Part shown: positions 23,901-35,797 of the stretch, in pieces
Position numbering within the stretch: the first letter of the stretch is position 1
How the letters are laid out: each line of letters opens with the position of its first letter
Assembly (NCBI RefSeq): GCF_037975245.1
Contig: NC_092578.1
Location: 248,001 to 312,000, forward strand
Direction: 5' to 3'
Source: Apostichopus japonicus
Lineage: Eukaryota; Echinodermata; Holothuroidea; Aspidochirotida; Stichopodidae
Length of the DNA stretch: 64,000 bases
Made by a program: the position numbers and the translations under genes
The notes under the pieces: generated by a model
The model's input: only the letters and a program-made list of their open reading frames with translations
What the model was told of the DNA's origin: nothing
Database searches by the model: none

Positions 23901-26900
23901 AAAGCAAATACATATCTGATTCATATTGAGAGCAAATGACATTTCAAACATACCATAAGCCTACAAACTTTGAAACAGTTTGAACACGGATGTGATATCA
24001 CAGATTCATTTTGTCCAGACTGCCAAATTGTTCCTAGGCGCCTCTGTTGCTGGGTCCTGTTTTTAAAAGAAACATAATGATCCATGACAGTGGTAACAAT
24101 TTGTTAGACTATTTATCTACATCAATGCAGTGTCACTAAAAAAGTATTATGTGATTTATAACAGGGTGCTAAAAGCCAGAAAGTAATCAATAAGCAAACT
24201 CTTCATCAAAGTGCTTTGAAATGATTTGGCAGATAGGCATCTTGTCTCTATGGGGTATGTGGTCCACCTAGATATATGGACACAGATTGAATCTGTCACT
24301 TTAAAACTATATTTGTACCACTATTTAAACATGCACTGAAAAATTTATATTGTCATTCACCTCAAAGGTTCCTAGTAACTCTATATATGAATTTGACAGG
24401 AAATTAAAGGAAAATTAGATCACATATTCCTCCATCCTCTGCAATTTCCCCAGTTCTAACATTTCCTTCTATTTGCAGACTGAACTGTTGTACACATGCC
24501 AGAGCACTGTCTTGTCTTGTCTTGTCTTTTGTATGTATGATGTAAAAAATGGTATGTGAAAAGTATGAGTCACCAGTTGTGATGATCTTGTAAGATGTGT
24601 CAAAGTCAGTTTGAGATTTGTCAGTATCCTTGAATTATTTTTTAAATTTATTTCAGTCTGGTAGCTGATGTTGTCATCTTCAATTCCAGCTACAACATGT
24701 CGTCATTCCTTTCATCAATCCCATCGTTCCTCAACTTGATTCCCGACCACAGACCTCAGAACATTCCCCAGCAAATAACACCAAAGTGTCACGTCATCTA
24801 CCTCCCATTGCCTATCATTAGTTTCCCACATGATGCTATCTGCTCGTTGAAGAAAGTACCAACATATAAGGCTCAACTGCAAGAAGAGCAAGGGAAAAGT
24901 AGCCAAAGAGGAGTTAGTTCCAAGGGTGACAGTTACAGCCCAGTCAAGAGCAAAACTATAGAAACATCATCAGTAACAATAAAGCCTTCACATACCAAGG
25001 ATGATTCTTTGAAGCTAGCTGATGTAGATTTCATTTCAAATATGCAAAAGGCTAATAGTGTAAACCTTCATCAAGAGAGAGAAAGTTGTGAGAATGAAAA
25101 CCATCAAGCCTTCTTGAATCCTGAAGAGATTTTCCTGAAAGATAAAACTGTTGGTGGTCACATATGCAGTGATGTTTCCTCAACACATTCATCGCTCAGG
25201 GAAGGAAAAAGAAGTCAGTTTCTGCACATTGTCTGGCCTCATCGATGGTAAAACTTGACTTGATTATAAAAAAGAATATTCATCTAAGTGTTAGCTGTTA
25301 CCTTTTAAGAGCATTTTAATATCATTCACAAGGTTGGTATTTTGATGGTTTGATATAAGGAAAGCAGTCATTTGTAATTATGTTCTTTAATACACTAAAG
25401 AACATAAGAAAGAAACATTTCCAGGCAATACTTTATCTGTGGAACTAATGGACAAGCATGAAAAACTGAACATGATTTCATGTTTCTTATGTGTGTATGT
25501 TTAGAGTGTTCTAGGACAATCTTCTGCTGTAGAGTTTCTGATTCCACTACTATTACCTCTTATTATGTTTTAGTCTTAAAGTTGAATTGCATTTGAACAA
25601 AGATGCATTTACATGACTGCATTCTGGAATTCCTTAATTTGTCTTGTAGTGATTATGATACAGGATGGTGACTAAAACAAATGGTTTACTAATTGGGACA
25701 TTTGATTATGATAATCCATTCCATCTAAAACAAATGGTTTACTAATTGGTGCATTTGATTATGATACAGGATGGTGTCTAAAAAAATGGTTCACTTATTG
25801 GTGCATTTGATTATTATACTTCATGCTATCTAAAACAATTGGTGTACTAAGTTTTGCATTTCATTATTCAATGAAATCTATACTTCTGCAGGGAACACGA
25901 CAAGAACCCAGAGATGTTCTTTTCTGTTCTTCTCCAACTTCAAGAAGAAGGTTATGACTTCAGACTTTCAGTACTTGGTGGCCAATTTTCCAAAGTACCA
26001 GGTAATTCTATCAGATAGATTTCTGTGTAATATTGCTTCTTTCTTTGTTCCATATAAATTCAGGCATTTGTTTCTTGAGCTTTAGGAAGCAATTTCTAAC
26101 CACTCAGTTTCCCTAGCATGTATTTAAGAAGCAATATAATCATGCCATCCTTAAAGTTTGATACTACGGTTCAAATTTAGTGCATTAATTTAGTGCAAGA
26201 GAACCAGATTATGTTGAAGCAATGGGTTTCTTTGTGGAGCAGCTTTAAGACAAATGGTTAATAAGCTTTGAATGGGTCAGCAGTCGTTACAGTTGCTTGG
26301 AATTTAATTTTGATGGTTGGAGTTGATTGGTGACATGTGACAAATATTTCTTGACAATATGGCTGCACAGCTGTGTAGAGAGAACACAAAACCCAAAGTA
26401 GCACATGTGATCTGAGAATGTGCCATGTACTACACTCAGTATCACATGTGATCTGAGAATCTGCCATGTACTACACTCAGTATCACATGTTATCTGAGAA
26501 TAGGCCATGTGCTACACTCAGTATCACATGTGATCTGAGAATCTGCCATGTACTACACTCAGTATCACATGTGATCTGAGAATGTGCCATGTACTACACT
26601 CAGTATCACATGTTATCTGAGGATCTGCTATGTGCAACACTCAGATGTTATCTGAGAATCTGCCATGTACTACACTCAGTATCACATGTGATCTGAGAAT
26701 AGGCCATGTACTACACTCAGTATCACATGTTATCTGAGAATTTGCCATGTGTTACACTCAGATGTGATCTGAGAATCTGCCATGTACTACACTCAGTATC
26801 ACATGTTATCTGAGAATCTGCCATGTGTTACACTCAGTATCACATGTGATCTGAGGATCTGCTATGTGCAACACTCAGATGTTATCTGAGAATCTGTCAT

Positions 26901-29900
26901 GTACTACACTCAGTATCACATGTGATCTGAGAATCTGCCATGTGTTACACTCAGTATCACATGTGATCTGAGGATCTGCTATGTGCAACACTCAGATGTT
27001 ATCTGAGAATCTGTCATGTACTACACTCAGTATCACTTGTGATCTGAGAATCTGCCATGTGTTACACTCAGTATCACATGTGATCTGAGGATCTGCTATG
27101 TGCAACACTCAGATGTTATCTGAGAATCTGTCATGTACTACACTCAGTATCACATGTGATCTGAGAATCTGCCATGTGTTACACTCAGTATCACATGTGA
27201 TCTGAGGATCTGCTATGTGCAACACTCAGATGTTATCTGAGAATATGTCATGTACTACACTCAGTATCACATGTTATCTGAGAATAGGCCATGTGTTACA
27301 CTCAGTATCACATGTGATCTGAGGATCTGCTATGTGCAACACTCAGATGTTATCTGAGAATCTGCCATGTGCAACACTCAGTATCACATGTGATCTGAGA
27401 ATAGGCCATGTGCAACACTCAGTATCACATGTGATCTGAGAATGTGCCATGTACTACACTCAGTATCACATGTGATCTGAGAATCTGCCATGTACTACAC
27501 TCAGTATCACATGTGATCTGAGAATCTGCCATGTACTACACTCAGATGTGATCTGAGAATCTGCCATGTGCTACACTCAGTATCACATGTTATCTGAGAA
27601 TGTGCCATGTGCTACACTCAGTAGCACATGTGATCTGAGAATCTGCCATGTGCTACACTCAGTAGCACATGGATCTGAGAATCTGCCATGTGTTACACTC
27701 AGATGTGATCTGAGAATCTGCCATGTGCTACACTCAGTATTTAAAACAAGATACAGTATTTAATTAAGATGTCCCATCAATATTGTAGTAGCACATTTAA
27801 CACATTTGTTCTGAAGAATTGTTCCCATTTTATTTTATCATGCATTATCACATGTAGCAATCTCATCACTGATTTTCCTTTCCGATTCCTATTTATTGTC
27901 TTTACTTGAAAGCCATTTTTGCTGATGCTAAGAGGCAGCTAGCATCAAAGATAGCAGACTGGGGTTACCAACCGTCTAAGGACTGCTATTATTCTATCTT
28001 GAGGGAATCAGATGTCGTCGTTTCTACTGCTTACCATGAGTTCCTTGGATTAGCCATGTAAGTCTCACTCATCCCATAGCCAAATCTGGTGAGGATAACT
28101 TACATTCTTACTGGTAAATTTAGAGCTGTAATTAATCACTGCTAGGTGAAGACCATTGCTCCTGTCCTCCCCCATGTAGTTACCACCCTACTTCATGCCA
28201 TCCCATCACTTAATGGTGGCGTTCTAGCTGGATACACTGCTTTCATTCTAGCAGACACTAAACTGAAACACACCTCAACAAGGGTGTTCAAAGTAAAATT
28301 GGATTGTTGCAGTTTGAAGTACTTTTACTGTTCATACCTAGTTGTTCTAGTCAATTTATTAACTCTGCACTAGAGCTTGGGAATATGCCAGTAAGTATAC
28401 ATGCAAATTGGAACATAGTAATGACTGATAAGTTGTGGAAAATACATATTTTCTTTTCTGGTTTAAACCATGGGATTGAGATAATAACTGACACAAAATA
28501 GAAGGAGATATATATGATCTAGTGAACATAGAAATCATAACAAGCGAGCTTGATAGCAGTAGGGAACAAAGAAGCAGAAACATGAATTATTCATTTCTGA
28601 GTTGAGACCATGTCAAGTAAGGGTCCCTATATTAAATATAAGCCTGTTTGCAGCAACATGATGCTGGGAATTAAAGCCCTGACAAGGAATGGTTGCAGTA
28701 GCAGTGTATTTACTTAAATTACAAAGGGAGGAGGATTAAATGAGAGGAAGCAGTTACATTTGCATATATGTTAATATGCACTTTTTTGTTTTCTTTTCAT
28801 TGAAGTTTGCTCTTTAATATTCAGATGAGCTTACACTGTCCTTAGATTTCATGATGAAAAGCTTTAACTGGTTTAAAATAGAATTGAAAAAAGAAGAATA
28901 TTGAACCAAAAAGGGGAAATAGCAGACACGTATGTATCATATAGAAAGGTTTGAACATCAATATGAATTATGCTTAGAGCTAAAGTGAAAGAGGAAATAC
29001 ATGATGGACTAACCATTCTTGGAAATCACTTTACATGCATAAAACTAAATTGCCTGGTACTTGTACCATAGTGTTGTTTCAATAGTTGCTGATATGTTTC
29101 ACTTTTGTTGTGGTTACAAAACTTGAAATGTTACTAAGCTTTGATGCACATATGTTTCCCTTCAGCCTGTTAACATTAACCTTTTTGGCTAAGATAATGT
29201 GTTAGAATCTATTTCCTGTCCAAGGGACTCATTATACTGAGGATGTAACATATTCATGATCACACAGTCACCATCTCCACGCAAGGGGACCTGTGTTAAG
29301 AGTGCATCAGTCATTTGGTTTTCATGCCCAGTCTCTATCTTGGGTGATACCTTTTATACTTCATACATGTTATACTTCATACCTGTTATACTTCATACCT
29401 GTTATACTTCATACCTGTTTTACTTGATACAAAGAGATCTGCCATATGATATTCAGAGATATCTGTTATTCTTAATACCTGTTATACTTAATACCTCTTC
29501 TAATTTATACAAAGAGTCCTGTAATACTTCATAGCTACCTGCTATACTTCATACTTTTTTTTGGCAGACTTCATTTGCATACATAATACATCTGTCATTT
29601 GTTCCATGTATTTCTGTGAAATGAAGATGTTCACTTATATATATTTCAATAAATGTTCATTCTTTCATTTTAGGTTGGAAGCTGCCTTTCTTGGTTGTCA
29701 CCCCCTTTGCCCAAACCGTCTTGTATATCCCGAAATCTTTCCAAGTAAGCCCATACCTTTTCACCAAACTGTTAATTTATATTTCATATTGACATTGACA
29801 GGCAATTTAACATGACAAGGAGAACTTTGTAATTTAGGGAATTGTTATCAGATTCTGTTTCACTTTTGTTTTATTATTTCCAGATTCCTGCCTTTACAAC

Positions 29901-32900
29901 ACACAACAGCAGCTCTTCAAGAAACTACGAGAATTCTGTAGAAGACCCTGGTTAGCCAAGGCAAAATTCCCAAATGTAAAAACAGCTTTGTTTGAAGTAT
30001 TATAGTACTGTATTACAGTATTATTATTAACAGTATTATTATTAACAGTATTATTATTAACTGTGTTAAGTATGATTTACAGTATTACAGTATTTACAGT
30101 ATTAGTATTAACAGTATGATTAACAGTATTATAAACAGTAGTAAGTATGATTAACAGTATTACAGTATTTACAGTATCATTATTAACAGTACTGAGTATG
30201 ATTAACAGTATTACAGTATTATTATCATAAACAGTATTAAGTATGATTAACAGTATTACAGTATTTACAGTATCATTATTAACAGTACTGAGTATGATTA
30301 ACAGTATTACAGTATTATTATCATAAACAGTATTAAGTATGATTAACAGTATTACAGTATTATTATCATAAACAGTATTTAGTATGATTAACAGTATTTA
30401 CAGTATTATTATTAACAGTACTAAGTATGAGTAACAGTATTACAGTATTATTATCATAAACAGTATTAATTATGATTAACAGTATTACAGTATTATTATC
30501 ATAAACAGTATTTAGTATGATTAACAGTATTTACAGTATTATTATTAACAGTACTAAGTATGAGTAACAGTATTACAGTATTATTATCATAAACAGTATT
30601 AATTATGATTAACAGTTTAACAGTATTTTCAGTAATATTATTAACATTACTCAGTATGATTAACAGTATAACAGTATTATTATCATAAACAGTATTACAG
30701 TATTATTCATAACAGTATTACAGTGTTTACAGTATTATTATTAACATTACTAAGTATGATTAACAGTATTACAGTATTATTATCATAAACAGTATTAAGT
30801 ATGATTAACAGTATTACAGTGTTTACAGTATTATTATTAACATTACTAAGTATGATTAACAGTATTACAGTATTATTATCATAAACAGTATTAAGTATGA
30901 TTAACAGTATTTACAGTATTGTTATTAACATTACTAAGTATGATTAACAGTATTACAGTATTATTCATAACAGTATTACAGTGTTTACAGTAGTGCAGAT
31001 AGTTGTAATCGATTAATCGCCAGTAGTTGCGATTACACTTTGGAAGTTTGATTAATCGCCCTCAAAACCTAAGTTGCAATTACTCAACTACAAGCTAGCA
31101 CTACACATAATCTGCTTTTGAAAAATAGCCTTAGCTATCAAAAACATCATAAAGCAGTTTTGTCAGCAAATATTGCAATAAGTATACAGTTCTCACAATG
31201 CTACACTAACACTGTGCTGTGTTAAAAATTGGCAAGCACCTGCTCCGGCTAGATTCATGCGTTTGCTTGTCAGTAATATAATTGTTCTGAAATGCAACAT
31301 TCAGTCCTAGCAATGTTTAATCAATGCACATAACCCCAAGTTCGTAACGTATTAATCTTTTACGATTGCCAAAGTATTTGTCATTTCTTCAGACATGTTT
31401 ACAATTACTTCATTACTGGCCTGGTTCGTATTTATCGGATGTCTGATAGAGTGTGTCGATTGCAGTGTAGTGTCATTTCAATGTGAAATATATGTGCCTG
31501 CTATTGCGCTAGGCTCCAGCCTAGCCTAGAATGTTGAACGTCCTTCTACAGAAAACTCTTGTATACTTATCATCACACCACTGCAAAGTGTTACATCTAT
31601 TCATTGTGTGCATGTTTACTTTTGTTAGTGCTAGTAGTTTGTAGTAGCCTCGTAGATTCATTCAAAAGTTTTTGATTTACTGTGGAAGATTTAAGAAACA
31701 TAGATTGAAACTTGTTCACAGTTTTTGGTTGGTAGATGTTTAAACATGATTTAGACACCACGCGTTAAGACACGAAAGAACAAATAAGGACAGTGTACCA
31801 TGGAGAAAGATTTCTTTTGACTATATCTGCAATGTAAAATGACAGTAATGAGGTCATATCTATAACCAAGTAATCGCAGTAATCGCGAGAGGAGCTATGC
31901 AATTAATCGACTTTAAAAGAAAGAGTTGACTATCAGCACTAATTTACAGTATTATTAACAGCATTAAGTATGATTGAAAGTATTTACGATATTATTATTA
32001 ACAGTATTAAGTATGATAAACAGTATTCACAGTATTATTATTACAGTACTACAGTATTATTTTTAACAGAATTACATTATTATTAGTAGTATTACAGTAT
32101 TATTATTAGTACAGTATTATTATTGATAGCATTACAATATTATTGTTAACAAATTACATTATTATTTTTAACAGTTTGACAGTATTATTATTAACAGTAT
32201 TATTACTAAAGTATTACAGTATTATTACTAACAGAATTACAGTATGATTATTACTAACAGTATTACAGTATTATTACCAGTTTTTGGTATGATTAACAGT
32301 ATTACATTATTACAGTAGTATTATTATCAAACAGTATGTCAATATTATTTGTAGTATTATAGTATTATTTCTTACATTATTACAGTATTATCACTACCAG
32401 AATTAAGTATGATTAACAGTATCACAATATTATTACTAGCAATATCACATATTATTATTATTAACAGTATTATCATATTTTGCTAACAGTATCATAGTAT
32501 TATCATTAGTAACAGTATTACAGTCTTATTATTACTAACAGTATTACAGTATTATTATTACTAACATTATATTATGGACTATGTGACAAAAGTCTTGTAT
32601 TTAAGCAGTGAACATTACATTGTTTATCCTTTATCCTGTGTGGGCTTGTTTTATTGTCATTGCTGAAGGAACAGCTTCCAACTTTACAAAAAAAAATTCC
32701 CAATGTCAAGACGCAATAAGTACACCCCTTCTCCCCCTCCCCCACTCCCACCACAAAGAAAACATGGTTTGATATTCTACCTGTAGCTCTGTAATAAAAA
32801 ATGTCTTACAAAACTTCTTTGTTGAAATTGCATTTCAGATCGACTTTAGCAGATTCAGCCAAGATTGTCTTCTTCCGAAGTATGAAGCAATTTTGAAGCC

Positions 32901-32916
32901 ATCAAATACTAATTAG
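17765..32916 (+). CDS. GTDC1: GTDC1/QTMAN, tRNA-queuosine alpha-mannosyltransferase, complete gene of 8 exons
   Basis: Coding join: 17765-17949, 19584-19751, 24657-25247, 25892-26001, 27913-28057, 29674-29744, 29884-29975, 32839-32916 (1440 nt, 479 residues; human GTDC1 is about 458). All introns are GT-AG and phases agree across every junction. GTDC1 is a GT4-type glycosyltransferase known to attach mannose to queuosine at the wobble base of tRNA-Asp. Family blocks appear in order: [132 protein letters not shown]. The segment between IYLPLPII and LHIVWPHRW is a poorly conserved, charged linker. Introns 1, 2, 4 and 7 hold different minisatellites. Start Met 17765 matches the family N-terminus. 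Identification is by recalled family sequence. Confidence 0.93.
17950..19583 (+). other. GTDC1: GTDC1 intron 1
   Basis: Donor GTAAAA and acceptor TTTTGTAG. Its central part is the 18-bp minisatellite at 18500-19410; the flanks are unremarkable AT-rich sequence. Confidence 0.85.
18500..19410. repeat. 18-bp based minisatellite in GTDC1 intron 1
   Basis: Basic unit is close to TATGAGTATATCCCTATC, with longer variants such as TTTATTTCTGACTGTGAGCA inserted at intervals. Since 18 is a multiple of three, repetitive open frames appear on both strands (Ser-Ile-Ser-Leu-Ser or Asp-Arg-Asp-Ile-Leu-Ile periods). These are products of the repeat, not genes. Confidence 0.9.
19584..19751 (+). CDS. GTDC1: GTDC1 coding exon 2
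   Basis: Encodes [32 protein letters not shown] and DFQYGYNQI, the most conserved part of the N-terminal domain. Acceptor TTTTGTAG, donor ATCCAG|GTAAGA. This exon end with its donor is the apparent source of the adjoining 31-bp minisatellite. Confidence 0.93.
19853..23780 (+). repeat. 31-bp minisatellite carrying a splice donor in every unit (GTDC1 intron 2)
   Basis: The unit reads CAATCAGGTTATATTCAG then GTAAGACTAG plus three bases (ATG or TTG). It is repeated for about 3.9 kb, on the order of 125 units by length. It resembles the exon-2 end (CAATCAGATCATATCCAG followed by GTAAGA), and intermediate copies lie in 19752-19860. Higher-order blocks with variant units (ATTTGTAATCATGTCATATC, AAGGCTAGCTGCAAGCATAT) recur at multiples of about 31 bp, for example near 21605, 21827, 22043, 22193, 22409 and 22587. 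Almost every unit preserves CAG|GTAAGA. Confidence 0.95.
23781..24656 (+). other. GTDC1: 3' part of GTDC1 intron 2
   Basis: Single-copy AT-rich sequence between the minisatellite and the TTTATTTCAG acceptor of exon 3. A short CTTGT microsatellite lies near 24512-24528. Confidence 0.6.
24657..25247 (+). CDS. GTDC1: GTDC1 coding exon 3
   Basis: Encodes [24 protein letters not shown] and a [11 protein letters not shown] strand. A long charged low-conservation linker (about residues 160-300) follows, and the exon ends in LHIVWPHRW. Acceptor TTTATTTCAG; donor CGATG|GTAAAA, phase 2, with Trp completed by exon 4. The longest exon, 591 nt. Confidence 0.92.
25248..25891 (+). other. GTDC1: GTDC1 intron 3 with a ~64-bp three-copy repeat
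   Basis: Around 25660-25860 three diverged units share ACAAATGGTTTACTAATTGG and CATTTGATTATGATA. The remainder is unremarkable. Confidence 0.7.
25892..26001 (+). CDS. GTDC1: GTDC1 coding exon 4
   Basis: Encodes [20 protein letters not shown] and [13 protein letters not shown], the start of the C-terminal nucleotide-sugar domain. Acceptor TTCTGCAG; donor CCAG|GTAATT, phase 1. Confidence 0.9.
26385..27745. repeat. 41-bp minisatellite with palindromic E-box core (GTDC1 intron 4)
   Basis: Unit is TATCACATGTGATCTGAGAA followed by TCTGCCATGTACTACACTCAG, 41 bases, with a ~32-base variant lacking the palindrome half; roughly 34 copies by length. Most units contain the 12-base palindrome ATCACATGTGAT, and flanking CTCAG and CTGAG almost extend it into a longer hairpin. 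Confidence 0.95.
27913..28057 (+). CDS. GTDC1: GTDC1 coding exon 5
   Basis: Encodes [29 protein letters not shown] and [15 protein letters not shown], the conserved GT4-like C-terminal block (family equivalent STAKHEFFGVAM). Donor GCCAT|GTAAGT, phase 2. The acceptor is AAAG with only a weak pyrimidine tract. Confidence 0.9.
28058..29673 (+). other. GTDC1: GTDC1 intron 5
   Basis: Mostly single-copy AT-rich sequence. A degenerate 16-bp repeat (TTATACTTCATACCTG) occupies about 29347-29555. Confidence 0.7.
29347..29555. repeat. 16-bp degenerate minisatellite
   Basis: Four good copies of TTATACTTCATACCTG at the left, then decayed copies interrupted by ACAAAGAG-containing spacers. Confidence 0.75.
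29674..29744 (+). CDS. GTDC1: GTDC1 coding exon 6
   Basis: Encodes [20 protein letters not shown] and IFP, matching the family block LEAVYCGCYPLCP. Acceptor CATTTTAG, donor CCAA|GTAAGC, phase 1. Confidence 0.92.
29884..29975 (+). CDS. GTDC1: GTDC1 coding exon 7
   Basis: Encodes [20 protein letters not shown] and [10 protein letters not shown]. Acceptor TTATTTCCAG, donor CCAAAT|GTAAAA, phase 0. Confidence 0.88.
29995..30990. repeat. ACAGTATTATTATTA-type array, left part (GTDC1 intron 7)
   Basis: Highly AT-rich repeat of units such as TTAACAGTATTACAGTATTA and AAGTATGATTAACAGTA, with irregular higher-order blocks. It continues at 31942-32570 on the far side of an inserted MITE. Confidence 0.9.
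30991..31941. mobile_element. hAT-like non-autonomous element (951 bp) inside the intron-7 array
   Basis: Ends are inverted: TAGTGCAGATAGT on the left, and GCACTA preceded by ACTATCA on the right. Subterminal copies of TCGATTAATCGC (left) and its variant (right, inverted) fit the GATTAATCG ends common in some animal hAT families. Flanks are GTTTACAG and ATTTACAG, 7 of 8 identical, but TTTACAG is also the repeat's own motif, so the duplication is suggestive only. No transposase frame. Confidence 0.7.
31942..32570. repeat. ACAGTATTATTATTA-type array, right part (GTDC1 intron 7)
   Basis: Same repeat family as 29995-30990 but more diverged, with TATTATTATTA runs and imperfect AACAGTATTACAG units. 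Confidence 0.85.
32839..32916 (+). CDS. GTDC1: GTDC1 coding exon 8 (stop)
   Basis: Acceptor GCATTTCAG, then 25 codons ([20 protein letters not shown] and five more) and TAG. It follows exon 7 in phase 0 and corresponds to the divergent family C-terminus. Confidence 0.82.
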   Translation: MDFSRFSQDCLLPKYEAILKPSNTN

Positions 32917-34929
32917 AAGATAACTTTGCTTCATTTGGAAAAGTAATGGATTTGCTGAATTGTCAGGTAATGCAAGTAAGTACAAATAATTAGTATTCTT
33001 AGAAGAGAAATCTACTGCCAGCCCAGCCCAGCTGTTTGAGGCTGATAGACTCATGCAAACTTTAATAACTTCTCGAAGTACTGATCAAACATTCTTCCTT
33101 GACAGAAATTCAATTCAAGTTTTCAATTTCCTTTATTCAATTATAAATTATAAAAAAATAATAAATAGGGTCAATTATACATAAAAATTATATTATAAAA
33201 ATTATATGAAAAAAAATAAGTAAAGTGATTAGAACAGAGACAGATTAAGAGAAAATCAAAGATATAAGAAGGTATGAATAGTAAAATACTTCAGAGGATT
33301 ATAACTAGACTTATTATAACAAAGGATTCAAATCTCTATTTTGAGTTAAAAGTGCAGCCCTATAAATAATTTTTAGAAAGCATGATTGTAAAACTTGGAG
33401 TGATTACAGGATGTCATAAAATTTAGTTTGTCTTCTTGCGAAGGGAAGTCTGTTCAAGATGTAGAGGATGATCTTTATAGGCAAGTATATTTTCAAGAAT
33501 TATGATCTAAGCAAGATATATTTGCACAATGTTTTAGGAAACTCTTTTTGTCGTTAACATGTATAAAGTGATACCAAACTGAGACTGCTAAGATAGATAA
33601 TATACGGTAGGATTGATGCATTGAAAACCTTCAAAGTGGGGGGCAATATAGGTTACTGTGGAAACAATGTATTATCATTTAACTAATACCTTTGAAATAT
33701 TGTTAGTAAATGTTAACTTATCATTTATGCAGAACCCTAAGTACATCAAAACATGAACTGTGAATCATTGTTGTCTCCTCTTTTGTTTCTATTAAACCTT
33801 TATGTTTATTGTCAGTATTTTGAAATATCAGTTCTTTCGTAATAAAATCTTATTAATCGTATTGATTTTGGCGAAGTTTAAGTTTGGAGATATTACAAGA
33901 TAAAGCAGTGTATTCAGCATATTTAACAACGGGAAAGCCGGACATCATACACAGAATTTTGCTATATAAATGGTGACTGATAAATGTGTGGGTGCCTTTT
34001 GTATACATGTACCTGGTTGTCTGTACTGATATAGAATGTAGAGTTGTTGTGTATGTTTTGTGATATATAATTACTTCCTAACGTAATACATGGTCATATC
34101 CCCAGTGTAGCATTCATTTGTTAACACACACAAAATTTGAGCCAGACGGAGACTCTTCCTGAAACGTAGATGTTATTGTAATGCCCCCTCCCGAGAAAAT
34201 ACGATCAATTTCTCTACCCCCAATCCAAGCTATGAAGCCAATTGTTATTATTCCAGAGAGAGGTAGGTATACAGTGTAGCTGGGTGGAAAACATTACAGA
34301 TTCATAGGCTTGAGAAAAGTGTTGCGTGATGAACCAATTTTTATTTTCTTGACTAGGAAGTTTAGTTGCTACCTGCACATTGTACATTAATAATGTTAAA
34401 AGACCCAGCCCACTAGGGAGTTTAGTTGCTACCCTGCACATTGTACATTAATAATGTTAAAAGACCCAGCCACTAAGGTTCCAAAGGGCAAGAAACCCAA
34501 AGAATACACTGAGGACAGAGTAGAAAGCACTTTGTCAGTGTAATTGGAAATGAAATTAAAGCTCACTCGCTTCAAGCAAAGCAAAGTTACAATAGCAACA
34601 AAATGAAATAAACTTACATTACTTAAGAAAAGGGCCTTCCTCGCACCCAGGCAGCCAGGACAGATCTGACTAACAGCTACTAGTTCAGTCCTGACCACCA
34701 AGGAGTAAACGATGGAGCAGCAGTGTAATGGAATGTTGATGTATGAAGGTGAATTGTTAGTAAAATGTGGTGAGCATGGTATGAAGGTTACTGGCATGCC
34801 TTAGATAGAATGAATGGATGGAATGAGATGGAATGGTTTAAGGAATGTCTGAATGAGTTAGTAACAATAACAATACATGTATGCATGTTTGTCTAGCACT
34901 AATTTTCTGCAGTTTCTATTAGCGATGCT
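32917..34929. other. GTDC1 3' region and intergenic DNA
   Basis: No coding exon seen. AATAAA at 33841-33846 is one possible polyadenylation signal. A ~62-bp segment containing AGTTTAGTTGCTACC and CACATTGTACATTAATAATG is duplicated in tandem at about 34360-34470. Confidence 0.5.
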
Positions 34930-35797
34930 GTTGTGTGCATTATGTGATATAGAATGTAATGGTTGTGTGCAGTGTGTGATATAGCATGTAATGGTTGTGT
35001 GCAGTGTGTGATATAGAATGTAATGGTTGTGTGCAGTTAGTGATATAGAATGTAATGGTTGTGTGCAGTGTGTTATATAGAATGTAATGGTTGTGTGCAG
35101 TGTGTTATATAGAATGTAATGGTTGTGTGCAGTGTGTGATATAGAATGTAATGGTTGTGTGCAGTGTGTTATATAGAATGTAATGGTTGTGTGCAGTGTG
35201 TTATATAGAATGTAATGGTTGTGTGCAGTGTGTGATATAGAATGTAATGGTTGTGTGCAGTGTGTGATATAGAATGTAATGGTTGTATGCAGTGTGTGAT
35301 ATAGAATGTAATGGTTGTATGCAGCATGTGATATAGAATGTAATGGTTGTATGCAGTGTGTGATATAGAATGTAATGATTGTGTGCAGTGTGTGATATAG
35401 AATGTAATGGTTGTGTGCAGTGTGTGATATAGAATGTAATGGTTGTGTGCAGCATGTGATATAGAATGTAATGGCTGTGTGCAGTGTGCGATACAGAATG
35501 TAATGGTTGTGTGCAGTGTGTGATATAGAATGTAATGGTTGTATGCAGCATGTGATATAGAATGTAATGGTTGTGTGCAGTGTGTGATATAGAAGGTAAT
35601 GGTTATGTGCAGTGTGTGATATAGAATGTAATGGTTGTGTGCAGTGTGTGATATAGAATGTAATGGTTGTGTGCAGTGTGTGATATAGAATGTAAGTGTT
35701 TTGTGCAGTGTGTGATATAGAATGTAATGGTTGTGTGCAGTGTGTGATTTAGCATGTAATGGTTGTGTGCAGTTTGTGATATAGAATGTAATGGTTG
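34930..35797. repeat. 32-bp satellite, left block
   Basis: Unit is TGTGTGATATAGAATGTAAT followed by GGTTGTGTGCAG, about 27 copies. The minus-strand reading lacks stop codons in all three frames, giving long artificial open frames. Confidence 0.95.
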
